Assembly: GCA_016713235.1 (NCBI GenBank)
Contig: JADJPN010000002.1
Location: 186,001 to 250,000, forward strand
Direction: 5' to 3'
DNA length: 64,000 nucleotides
From: Hyphomicrobiales bacterium
GTDB taxonomy: Bacteria > Pseudomonadota > Alphaproteobacteria > Rhizobiales > Xanthobacteraceae
Position numbers and translations under genes: made by a program. The notes below the pieces were generated by a model, which worked only from the letters and a program-made list of their open reading frames with translations, ran no database searches and was not told where the DNA came from. Below, piece by piece: positions 1-7,381 of this stretch. How positions within the stretch are numbered: the first letter of the stretch is position 1; each line of letters opens with the position of its first letter.

Positions 1-938
1 AAGGTGATGCCCCAGAAGCTGATGATGGACAGACGATAGGAAAAGATCGGGCGGCCGGCGCGCTTCGGCAAGTAATAATACATCATGCCGAGGAAGCCTG
101 CGGTCAGGAAGAACGCGACCGCGTTGTGACCGTACCACCATTGGGTCATGGCATCCTGCACACCGGAAAATACCGAGTAGCTCTTCGCGTTTCCGATCGA
201 AACCGGTACGGCAAGATTGTTGACGATATGCAGAACCGCAACGACCAGAATAAAGGCCATGTAGTACCAGTTGGCGACGTAGATGTGCGGTTCCTTCCGC
301 CGGACCAGCGTTCGCAGATAGATTGCGAAGTACGTGACCCAGACGACGACAAGCCAGACGTCGGCATACCACTCCGGTTCGGCATATTCCTTCGACTGGG
401 TGATACCCATCAAATAGCCGCTGACCGCAAGCACGCAGAACAGATTGTATCCCGCAAGTACGAACCACGGGCTCAACTGATCGGGAAGACGCGCGCGCGA
501 AGTCCGCTGCAAAACGTAAAGCGAAGTTGCGATCAGTGCGTTGCCGCCGAAACCGAAGATCACCGCGGTGGTATGTACGGGCCGGATGCGCCCGAAGCTC
601 GCCCATGGTGCGTCGAATGTAAGTTCGGGAAATACGAGCAGCCATGCGACCCAGTCGCCAACGAAGAGGCCAACGACAGCCCACGCCATCGAGAGAATAA
701 TTCCGACCTTGGTAGGGTCGTCGTAATAGTTTTCGAGGCGGCTGGCGGACGGTTCGGGGGCATAGAACTTTGCGATAATTGCAAAGACGCATAACAAACC
801 GGCGAGAATAACGATCGCGCCATGAATGCCGAGCGGGTCGTTCCTCCCCAGCACCGCCATGACAAGGCCGCATAGTGCGACGGCCACCGAGATCAGAAGT
901 CCACGTTCGCGTTCGGCTTTCGTGAGTTGCGCAAGCAT
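1..938 (-). CDS. ccoN: cbb3-type cytochrome c oxidase subunit I (CcoN), N-terminal part, truncated by window edge
   Basis: Catalytic haem-copper subunit of the high-affinity cbb3 terminal oxidase in the inner membrane. About 312 N-terminal codons are present; the rest lies beyond position 1. Visible signatures are the RIRPVHTTAVIFGFGGNAL segment with an early haem-ligand His, many membrane helices, and a QWWYGHNAV motif followed by FFLTAGFLGMMYYYLPK, which is characteristic of CcoN rather than CcoO/CoxA. The ATG at 938 follows two Lys/Glu-poor hydrophobic-free codons and begins MLAQLTKAERERG, as expected for a short cytoplasmic N-terminus. An FNR/FixK box lies about 90 bp upstream, so oxygen-limited expression is likely. 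Remaining cco genes should lie to the left. Confidence 0.93.
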   Translation of the reverse strand, partial: MLAQLTKAERERGLLISVAVALCGLVMAVLGRNDPLGIHGAIVILAGLLCVFAIIAKFYAPEPSASRLENYYDDPTKVGIILSMAWAVVGLFVGDWVAWLLVFPELTFDAPWASFGRIRPVHTTAVIFGFGGNALIATSLYVLQRTSRARLPDQLSPWFVLAGYNLFCVLAVSGYLMGITQSKEYAEPEWYADVWLVVVWVTYFAIYLRTLVRRKEPHIYVANWYYMAFILVVAVLHIVNNLAVPVSIGNAKSYSVFSGVQDAMTQWWYGHNAVAFFLTAGFLGMMYYYLPKRAGRPIFSYRLSIISFWGIT

Positions 939-1029
939 GAAACTCTTTGCCCTTTCGGAGGTCACGGGTTGCGGGGGACAGAGCAGAAAAAGTCCAGCAA
1001 TTATCAAACGGATACGGGCGCACCAGTTC

Positions 1030-1043
1030 TTGATTTAAATCAA
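1030..1043. promoter_or_regulatory. FNR/FixK box upstream of ccoN
   Basis: TTGATTTAAATCAA is a perfect TTGAT-N4-ATCAA palindrome, the binding consensus of FNR/FixK-type regulators. It lies 92 bp before the ccoN start on the minus strand. cco genes are standard FixK/FNR targets in alphaproteobacteria. Binding itself is inferred. Confidence 0.85.
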
Positions 1044-1182
1044 TTCCCCGCGAACTTTCGCAATTGACCCTTCCGGGGAAATCTATTGATTCGAGAACGC
1101 ATTAGCTTTTGCCCCGAAGCTAGCGACTGGGTGCGATTCCACGTTTTCCGTGCACGGCTCGCTGCCTTCTCGGTTGATGCCA

Positions 1183-1196
1183 TTGATATCGATCAA
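1183..1196. promoter_or_regulatory. FNR/FixK box upstream of nnrS
   Basis: TTGATATCGATCAA matches TTGAT-N4-ATCAA exactly and ends 79 bp before the chosen nnrS start at 1276. Its position argues against an earlier start codon at 1150, because the box would then be inside the coding sequence. Confidence 0.8.
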
Positions 1197-1275
1197 GGCC
1201 AGTGGACCCGTTTCTCGGCAGGTTGTTTTGGCAGTGCCTTCACGTCGTGCGGGCATTCCCCCAACAAGGTACGCG

Positions 1276-2451
1276 ATGGTTTCGTTAGACCAAAAGAAGG
1301 AGCAATCCGAACTGGCGCTCTTTTCTTATGGCTTTCGCCCGTTCTTTCTATTCGGCAGTGCATACGCGGGTCTCGCGATCCCGCTTTGGATGATCCAGAT
1401 CGGCTACGGAGTGGCGCTTGAGAGCGTCTTCACGCCGATAGACTGGCATGTGCACGAAATGCTCTACGGTTTTGTGCCGGCGATCGTGGCGGGGTTTCTG
1501 CTTACGGCGATCCCAAACTGGACCGGCCGGCTTCCCATCAGCGGGGTGCCACTATTCGCACTGTTCTCGATCTGGGTGGCTGGGAGGCTGGCCGTGTATC
1601 TCTCTACAAAGATCGGCTGGTTTGCTGCGGCGGCGATCGATATTTCATTTCTTTTTGTTGTGATCGCTGTTGCTGGCCGCGAGATCGTGGTGGGAAAGAA
1701 CTGGCGAAATTTGCGTGTTCTCGGCGTGGTCGGCGTATTCGCCGCGGGGAATCTCACTTTTCATCTGGAGTCGCATTATCTTGGAAGCGCCGAATACGGA
1801 ACGCGTTTGGGAATTTCCGCGATAATCATGCTTATTTCGCTCGTCGGCGGCAGGATCGTTCCAAGTTTCACGCACAATTGGCTGATGCGTCAGCAAGCAG
1901 GAAAACTGCCTGCGAGCTTCGGGCGCGTCGATGTTGCCGCGCTCGCCACAAGTCTCGCGGCGCTGTTATCCTGGATATTGCTGCCTTACGCCATGGCCAC
2001 CGGTTACGTGCTGATTTGCGCGGGAGCAATTCAGTTTGTGCGTTTAGTTCGCTGGCATGGAGAACGCACGGTCACTGAGCCGATCGTTGTCGTGCTTCAT
2101 GTCGCATACGCGTTTATTCCGCTCGGCTTTGTGTTGCTGGGGTTGAGTTTCTTCGCGGAACTCCCAAGGAGTGCCGGTATTCACGCTTGGACGGGCGGAG
2201 CGACCGGCACAATGATATTGGCAGTTATGACGCGTGCGAGTCTGGGTCACACCGGCAGGGTTTTGGTTGCTTCGGTAGCTGTTACGCTGATCTATTTGTT
2301 GGCGGTTTCCAGTGCGCTCTTACGGATTGTGGGTGCGCTAGTTTCTGAATATGGCCAGCTTCTGATCTTGTTGTCCGGGCTTGCTTGGGCGGGCGCGTTT
2401 CTCAGTTTTGCGATCGTTTATGCTCCCATTCTCTGCACGCCGCGGCGTTGA
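1276..2451 (+). CDS. nnrS: NnrS family membrane protein
   Basis: NnrS is a multi-spanning haem- and copper-containing membrane protein linked to denitrification and protection from nitrosative stress. The 391-residue product starts MVSLDQKK and quickly reaches the family's YGFRPFFLFGSAYAG segment, then HEMLYGFVPAIVAGFLLTA and PNWTGR, which are NnrS hallmarks. The later HAWTGGATGTMILAVMTRASLGHTG segment carries the conserved His and Gly residues. There are about 12 hydrophobic helices. Start 1276 is preferred over 1150 because the FNR/FixK box at 1183-1196 lies between them. It ends exactly one base before the convergent mog gene. Confidence 0.92.
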   Translation: MVSLDQKKEQSELALFSYGFRPFFLFGSAYAGLAIPLWMIQIGYGVALESVFTPIDWHVHEMLYGFVPAIVAGFLLTAIPNWTGRLPISGVPLFALFSIWVAGRLAVYLSTKIGWFAAAAIDISFLFVVIAVAGREIVVGKNWRNLRVLGVVGVFAAGNLTFHLESHYLGSAEYGTRLGISAIIMLISLVGGRIVPSFTHNWLMRQQAGKLPASFGRVDVAALATSLAALLSWILLPYAMATGYVLICAGAIQFVRLVRWHGERTVTEPIVVVLHVAYAFIPLGFVLLGLSFFAELPRSAGIHAWTGGATGTMILAVMTRASLGHTGRVLVASVAVTLIYLLAVSSALLRIVGALVSEYGQLLILLSGLAWAGAFLSFAIVYAPILCTPRR

Positions 2452-3024
2452 TCAGCGAACAAGTTCGGCGGCTTGTTTGGGACGATAGGCCCTGCATTTT
2501 CGCAGATCCGTCTCCATGCCGGGCTGACCGATCAAATCGAGGCAATAGGGGATTGCTGGAAAAACCGCGTCGAGACACACGCGAATCGAAGATGGTCTGC
2601 CTGGCAGATTGACGATCAGCGTAGTGCCGCGAATGCCCGCGGTCTGTCGTGACAGAATAGCAGTCGGTACTTCGCGCAAGCTGATCGCTCGCATGAGTTC
2701 TCCAAATCCGGGCAGGAGTATGAAGCAGGCGGCAGTTGTTCCTTCCGGCGTCTGGTCTCGCGCCGCCGGACCCGTTCCGCCGGCAGTAAAAACAAGTGCG
2801 CAGCCTTCGTTATCGGCGAGATCGATCAGATTATCGCGGACGCTCTCCATTCCGTCCGGAACGACCCTGCGCACGGAACTCCAGGAACTCGTGAGCATTT
2901 CCGAGAGATACTGCTCAATAGCCGGTCCGTTCACATCCTCATAGATCCCGGCGCTTGCGCGATCCGAGACATTCAAGACGCCAATCTTGAGTTCGTCGCG
3001 GAAAAGCGAAGTCGCTGTTGGCAT
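2452..3024 (-). CDS. mog: molybdopterin adenylyltransferase (MogA/Mog)
   Basis: Adenylates molybdopterin before molybdenum insertion, a late step of molybdenum-cofactor synthesis needed by NarG. The product (190 residues from MPTATSLF) has the N-terminal KIGVLNVSDRAS strand, the GGTGPAARDQTPEGT nucleotide/pterin loop, and FGELMRAISLREVPTAILSRQ and NLPGRPSS stretches shared with MogA. A longer in-frame start at 3096 would place coding sequence across the FNR/FixK box at 3083-3096, so 3024 was chosen. Divergent from the DUF2478 gene with a shared box, consistent with co-expression during nitrate respiration. Confidence 0.9.
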   Translation of the reverse strand: MPTATSLFRDELKIGVLNVSDRASAGIYEDVNGPAIEQYLSEMLTSSWSSVRRVVPDGMESVRDNLIDLADNEGCALVFTAGGTGPAARDQTPEGTTAACFILLPGFGELMRAISLREVPTAILSRQTAGIRGTTLIVNLPGRPSSIRVCLDAVFPAIPYCLDLIGQPGMETDLRKCRAYRPKQAAELVR

Positions 3025-3082
3025 GGATCGCCTGGAGAACGTGTGCATGCAGTTCTGATATCTGCATCGGTCGATACCTGAA

Positions 3083-3096
3083 TTGATGCTGATCAA
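3083..3096. promoter_or_regulatory. FNR/FixK box between mog and the DUF2478 gene
   Basis: TTGATGCTGATCAA is a perfect TTGAT-N4-ATCAA palindrome in the divergent mog/DUF2478 promoter region, 59 bp from the mog start and 45 bp from the other start. One site could serve both directions. Confidence 0.85.
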
Positions 3097-3141
3097 AGCT
3101 GCCGTGCTGCTAGCCTGAAAGATAGCGGGCAGGAGAGATCA

Positions 3142-3735
3142 ATGTTCACTCGAAATGCCCGGCTTATTCTGGCTGTCGTCTACGATGACGGCATTGTTGC
3201 AGATCGCGTGCTATCTGAGCTTGGTTATGCGCTTCGAGATCAGGGAGTTTCAGTTAAGGGGCTCGTACAGCGGAATACCTTCCGACGTGACCGCGCCAAG
3301 TGCGACATGGAACTGGAAGAGTTGGGTAGCGCCGCGGTATTTCAGTTGTCCAAAGATCGCGGAAAACACGCCGGCGGTTGCCGGTTGGATCGCGAAGCGA
3401 TCGCATCAGCCGCTGCATTGATCGGGCCGGCTTTGGGTGAGGGCGCTGACTTGCTCATTCTGAACAAGTTCGGGCGCAGCGAAGCGGAGGGAGGCGGGCT
3501 GCGCGAGATTGTTGCCGCTTCGGTCAGTCTTGAAATTCCGACGCTCGTCGGAGTGCCGCGCAGAAATCTCGAAGTTTGGCAAAAGTTTGCCGAAGGTCTT
3601 TTCGATCGCTGCGGTATCGACGAGGTCCAAGCGTTGTTATCCTGGGTAAAACACCGGACCGGTCGCGACATTAGGCTCGGTACATCTGGTTTCGCGAGAT
3701 CGGAACGGCGTGAAAATGCGATTATTTCAAACTAA
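3142..3735 (+). CDS. DUF2478 family protein
   Basis: 197-residue protein of the DUF2478 family, which resembles nucleoside-triphosphatases and is frequently encoded beside molybdate uptake or molybdoenzyme genes. Its biochemical role is not established. Diagnostic stretches are a CDMELEEL segment near residue 55, SKDRGKHAGGCRLDREA around residues 76-92 and DLLILNKFGRSEAEGGG around residue 109, the last resembling a GTPase-like NKxG strand. An ATG with GGCAGGAGAG upstream supports the start. It is divergent from mog with a shared FNR/FixK site, so a job in molybdenum handling under anoxia is inferred. The last 4 bp overlap the convergent regulator gene. Confidence 0.82.
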   Translation: MFTRNARLILAVVYDDGIVADRVLSELGYALRDQGVSVKGLVQRNTFRRDRAKCDMELEELGSAAVFQLSKDRGKHAGGCRLDREAIASAAALIGPALGEGADLLILNKFGRSEAEGGGLREIVAASVSLEIPTLVGVPRRNLEVWQKFAEGLFDRCGIDEVQALLSWVKHRTGRDIRLGTSGFARSERRENAIISN

Positions 3736-4427
3736 CCGATCGTTCCATCGATCAGGCGTGACGGGCTAGCGAAAGCCACCAAAGCCTCTTTATCCGTGAT
3801 TCTTATCGTCCGCCCGGACGTGACCACGCCGGCAGCTGCAAGTTGACCAAGAGCTCGCGACAGGTTTTCCGGCGTCGTACCCAGAAGCGATGACAGCGTT
3901 TTTTTCTCGAACTCCAGCGCGACTACTAAATCATCGCCATGTTTCGAGTAATTTCTAAGCAGCCAGTTTGCGAGCCGTTCGGAGGTAGACCGAAGTTTCT
4001 GATCTTTAAGAAGCTTTACCAAGTCTCTGTAGCATTTCGAAATTTCGGCAATAGCTGCGAAAGCGAAGTCCGGGTCTTCGTAGAAAATCGCGCGCACATC
4101 CTTGGCCGGAAGCAAAAGAATACGCGATTCCAGCAGTGTACGCGCTGATTTTAGATAGGGCTGGTCGAGGATAACGGCCGCAAAAATGAACGTCGATGCT
4201 TTGACAATATCGATCGTCGTATGACGGCCGTTATGCGAGGCGAAAAGCTCGACGCAACCTTCGATCAGGACGTGAAGAAAGTCAGGCCGTTCTCCTTCGG
4301 ATATTAATAATGTATTCGGAGGGTAGCGCTGAAGAGAAGAGACCTGCATCAGCCGCTCGAATTGGCGAGCGGACATTTTCTTGAACAAAGGTAGTTCTCG
4401 TAGCCGTTCGAGATCTATCGCTCGCAT
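3732..4427 (-). CDS. Crp/Fnr-family regulator without Fe-S cysteines, NarR-like
   Basis: 231-residue regulator with an N-terminal cyclic-nucleotide-binding-type beta roll (residues about 15-120) and a C-terminal winged helix whose recognition helix reads TPENLSRALGQL. The N-terminal Cys cluster of FNR is absent, so it is not an O2-sensing Fe-S protein. In Paracoccus, NarR has the same architecture, lies divergently beside narKGHJI and activates it in response to nitrate/nitrite; position and domain content here match that arrangement. The identification as NarR rests on context and is not proven by sequence motifs. It could alternatively be an NO-sensing DNR/NnrR-type protein. It overlaps the DUF2478 gene end-to-end. 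Confidence 0.82.
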   Translation of the reverse strand: MRAIDLERLRELPLFKKMSARQFERLMQVSSLQRYPPNTLLISEGERPDFLHVLIEGCVELFASHNGRHTTIDIVKASTFIFAAVILDQPYLKSARTLLESRILLLPAKDVRAIFYEDPDFAFAAIAEISKCYRDLVKLLKDQKLRSTSERLANWLLRNYSKHGDDLVVALEFEKKTLSSLLGTTPENLSRALGQLAAAGVVTSGRTIRITDKEALVAFASPSRLIDGTIG

Positions 4428-4551
4428 TGTTCAGTGCGCCTTTCCGCAAGACGTCGATTGATATTTATAAAACGATGAATCGGCGAAAGTTATCTGCGTC
4501 GTTCATCTTCCAATTTTAACGTGGAATCTTGCTAATTTTGGTGGCGGGTCC

Positions 4552-4565
4552 TTGATGCATATCAA
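4552..4565. promoter_or_regulatory. FNR/FixK box upstream of narKGHJI
   Basis: TTGATGCATATCAA is a perfect TTGAT-N4-ATCAA palindrome ending 65 bp before the narK ATG, a spacing compatible with class II activation about 41 bp upstream of the transcript start. It also lies 125 bp upstream of the divergent NarR-like gene. Confidence 0.88.
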
Positions 4566-4630
4566 TAGCCTCGACGCGTACGCAGACATTATCCCGATGC
4601 CGAATTTTGCCGACTCATCGGGGTATAGCA

Positions 4631-7381
4631 ATGCAAACCAAAGCGGCGGTTGCGCCTAAAGGCCAGAACGCAGCGCTCTGGATGTCTACGATCGCGTTCA
4701 CGGTGTGCTTCGCAGTCTGGACGATCTTCGCAATCATCGGAATCAGCATCAAGCAGCAGCTGAATCTCAATGAGACGCAGTTCGGCCTGCTTGTGGGTAC
4801 GCCGATTCTGACCGGCTCGCTGATCCGCATTATACTCGGCGTCTGGGCCGACCAGTACGGCGGCCGCATTGTCTATGTGGCGACTATGCTCGCGGCCGCG
4901 GTCGCGACCTATCTCCTGACCTGGGCCACGACCTATACGGAATTTCTGTTCGCGGCGCTTGGCGTCGGCATCGCCGGCGGCTCGTTCTCGGTCGGCGTTG
5001 CCTATGTTTCGCGCTGGTATCCGCCGGAGAAGCAGGGCATAGCGCTTGGCATTTTCGGCGCCGGTAATGTCGGCGCCGCGGTGACCAAGTTCTGCGCACC
5101 ATTTGTGCTCGTCGCGTATGGTTGGCAAACGACAGCGCAAGTCTGGGCGCTCGCGATCGCGATCATGGCGGTCATATTCTGGCTCACGACAAGCGACGAC
5201 CCGGTCCTGAAGGCGCGGCGCGCGCGCGGCGAGAAGCCGAAAAGCGCCTGGCTTGAACTTGCGCCGCTCCGGAATGTGCAGGTCTGGCGCTTCGCCCTCT
5301 ATTACTTCTTCGTATTCGGTGCGTTCGTTGCGCTTTCGCTATGGCTGCCGCGTTATTTGATCGGCGTCTATGGCCTCGACATCAAGACCGCCGGGATGTT
5401 CGCCGCGGCCTATTCGATCCCGGCGAGCATTTTTCGCGCCTATGGCGGGCACTTGTCGGACCGCTACGGCGCGCGCCGCGTAATGTACTGGACGTTCCTG
5501 GTCTCGATAGCGGTGGCCTTTGTTTTGTCCTATCCGCCGACTTCGTACGCGGTGCAGACGACCCGCGGCCCACTGGTGTTCGAGTTCGCGACCGGGCTGA
5601 TCGGGTTCACCGTTCTTGTCTTTATCCTTGGCTTCTTCATGAGCCTCGGCAAGGCAGCGGTTTTCAAGCACATCCCGGTTTACTACCCGAACAATGTCGG
5701 CGCGGTCGGCGGCCTGGTCGGCATGATTGGTGGTCTTGGCGGTTTCGTGCTGCCGATCGCCTTTGGCGTGCTCAACGATCTCACCGGAATCTGGACGAGC
5801 TGCTTCATGCTGCTCTTCGTGATCGCGGCGGTGTCGCTGATCTGGATGCACTTCGCTATCCGCAACATGGAAAGCGGTGTTGCGCTGGAGAGGCGCAAGA
5901 CGTTGCCACAATTCGCGGAATTGCAGAGCGTGCACCAACCGAAGCACGCGGCGATCACAAACCCGAAGCTGATCGAGAAGTGGGAACCGGAAGACGGCGC
6001 GTTCTGGAAAAAGACGGGCAAGAAGATCGCGCGCCGCAATCTCTGGATTTCGATTCCGTCTTTGCTGCTGTCTTTCGCGGTCTGGATGGTGTGGTCGATT
6101 GTGGTCGCGAAACTTCCGGCCGTCGGCTTTAAATTCACGACCGATCAATTGTTCTGGCTCGCTGCGCTGCCCGGTCTTTCCGGCGCGACGCTGCGCATCT
6201 TCTATTCTTTCATGCCGCCGATTTTTGGCGGACGGCTCTGGACCACGCTTGCGACATGGTCGCTGATGATTCCGGCGCTCGGTATCGGTTTTGCTGTGCG
6301 CAATCCCGAAACGCCTTACTTCGTTTTCCTCGGGCTCGCGCTTCTGTGCGGCTTTGGCGGCGGCAACTTCGCATCGTCGATGGCGAATATCAGCTTCTTC
6401 TTCCCGAAATCGGAGAAGGGCAACGCGCTTGCGCTCAACGCAGGCCTCGGCAATCTCGGCGTCAGCGTCGCGCAGTTCGTGATCCCGCTCGTGATCGTCT
6501 ACGGGGTGTTTGGTTTTCTCGGTGGCGAGCCGCAGGTTGCGACCGAGGGCGGCAGGACGGCCAGGATCTTCCTGCAAAACGCGGGCTTCATCTGGGTGCC
6601 GTTCATCGCGGTTTCTGCCTTCGCGGCGTGGTTCGGCATGGATGATATTGCCTCCATGCGGGCGTCTTTCGCCGAACAGTCCGTGATCTTCCAGCGTAAG
6701 CACAACTGGGTGATGTGCTGGCTCTACACCGGCACTTTTGGTTCCTTCATCGGCTATTCGGCGGCATTCCCGCTGCTCACGAAGACGCAGTTCCCGGCGG
6801 TCGACGCGTTGCAGCTTGCTTTCCTCGGTCCACTGGTGGGCGCGATCTCGCGCTCGGCAACCGGATGGATTTCCGACCGTTTCGGTGGAGGACGCGTGAC
6901 GTTGTGGGTGTTCGTCACCATGGTGCTCGGCGTTCTCGGGGTGCTCTATTTCCTCGGCATCAAGGATCAGCCTTATGCCTTCACCGGGTTCTTCGCGAGT
7001 TTCCTGCTGCTGTTCTTCGCGAGCGGCGTAGGCAATGCCTCCACCTTCCAGATGATTCCCGCGATCATGCGCAAGGAAATGCAGCGCTTGATGCCGCGTG
7101 CGAACGCGGCGGACCGCAACAAGCAGGTCGAGATGGAGTCGGCGGCGATCATCGGCTTTACCTCTGCGATCGCAGCTTATGGCGCATTCTTCATTCCTAA
7201 GAGCTACGGCACTTCGATCGCGATGACTGGCGGCGTACAGGCGGCGCTCTGGGGATTCCTGATCTTCTATGCGAGCTGCATCGCCATCACATGGTTCGTC
7301 TACACGCGCCGTGGCGGTCTTCTTTACGACGTCGAACGAAACACCAAAACCTCGCTCGCAATCGCAGGAGCTTCGAAATGA
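4631..7381 (+). CDS. narK: NarK1-NarK2 fusion nitrate/nitrite transporter
   Basis: A 916-residue protein built of two complete major-facilitator domains. The first (about residues 15-430) imports nitrate and the second (about 455-915) exchanges nitrate for nitrite. Such fusions are known from Paracoccus and relatives. Domain 1 carries the nitrate signatures AGNVGAAVTKF and GAVGGLVGMIGGLGGF; domain 2 carries GFGGGNFASSMANISFFFP and NAGLGNLGVSVAQF. A cytoplasmic linker of charged residues joins them. ATG 4631 was preferred over 4607 because TCGGGGT precedes it and the extra N-terminal residues are not conserved-looking. The stop overlaps narG in ATGA, so the two are translationally coupled. Confidence 0.93.
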   Translation: MQTKAAVAPKGQNAALWMSTIAFTVCFAVWTIFAIIGISIKQQLNLNETQFGLLVGTPILTGSLIRIILGVWADQYGGRIVYVATMLAAAVATYLLTWATTYTEFLFAALGVGIAGGSFSVGVAYVSRWYPPEKQGIALGIFGAGNVGAAVTKFCAPFVLVAYGWQTTAQVWALAIAIMAVIFWLTTSDDPVLKARRARGEKPKSAWLELAPLRNVQVWRFALYYFFVFGAFVALSLWLPRYLIGVYGLDIKTAGMFAAAYSIPASIFRAYGGHLSDRYGARRVMYWTFLVSIAVAFVLSYPPTSYAVQTTRGPLVFEFATGLIGFTVLVFILGFFMSLGKAAVFKHIPVYYPNNVGAVGGLVGMIGGLGGFVLPIAFGVLNDLTGIWTSCFMLLFVIAAVSLIWMHFAIRNMESGVALERRKTLPQFAELQSVHQPKHAAITNPKLIEKWEPEDGAFWKKTGKKIARRNLWISIPSLLLSFAVWMVWSIVVAKLPAVGFKFTTDQLFWLAALPGLSGATLRIFYSFMPPIFGGRLWTTLATWSLMIPALGIGFAVRNPETPYFVFLGLALLCGFGGGNFASSMANISFFFPKSEKGNALALNAGLGNLGVSVAQFVIPLVIVYGVFGFLGGEPQVATEGGRTARIFLQNAGFIWVPFIAVSAFAAWFGMDDIASMRASFAEQSVIFQRKHNWVMCWLYTGTFGSFIGYSAAFPLLTKTQFPAVDALQLAFLGPLVGAISRSATGWISDRFGGGRVTLWVFVTMVLGVLGVLYFLGIKDQPYAFTGFFASFLLLFFASGVGNASTFQMIPAIMRKEMQRLMPRANAADRNKQVEMESAAIIGFTSAIAAYGAFFIPKSYGTSIAMTGGVQAALWGFLIFYASCIAITWFVYTRRGGLLYDVERNTKTSLAIAGASK

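Noticed and set aside
126..794. 222-codon plus-strand frame at the left edge
   Set aside because: It is the antisense shadow of ccoN, whose minus-strand translation has unmistakable oxidase motifs.
5339..6703. 454-codon open frame on the minus strand opposite narK
   Set aside because: It is antisense to a well conserved transporter, consists mostly of Arg, His, Asp and Glu, and has no family similarity; a product of high-GC codon bias.
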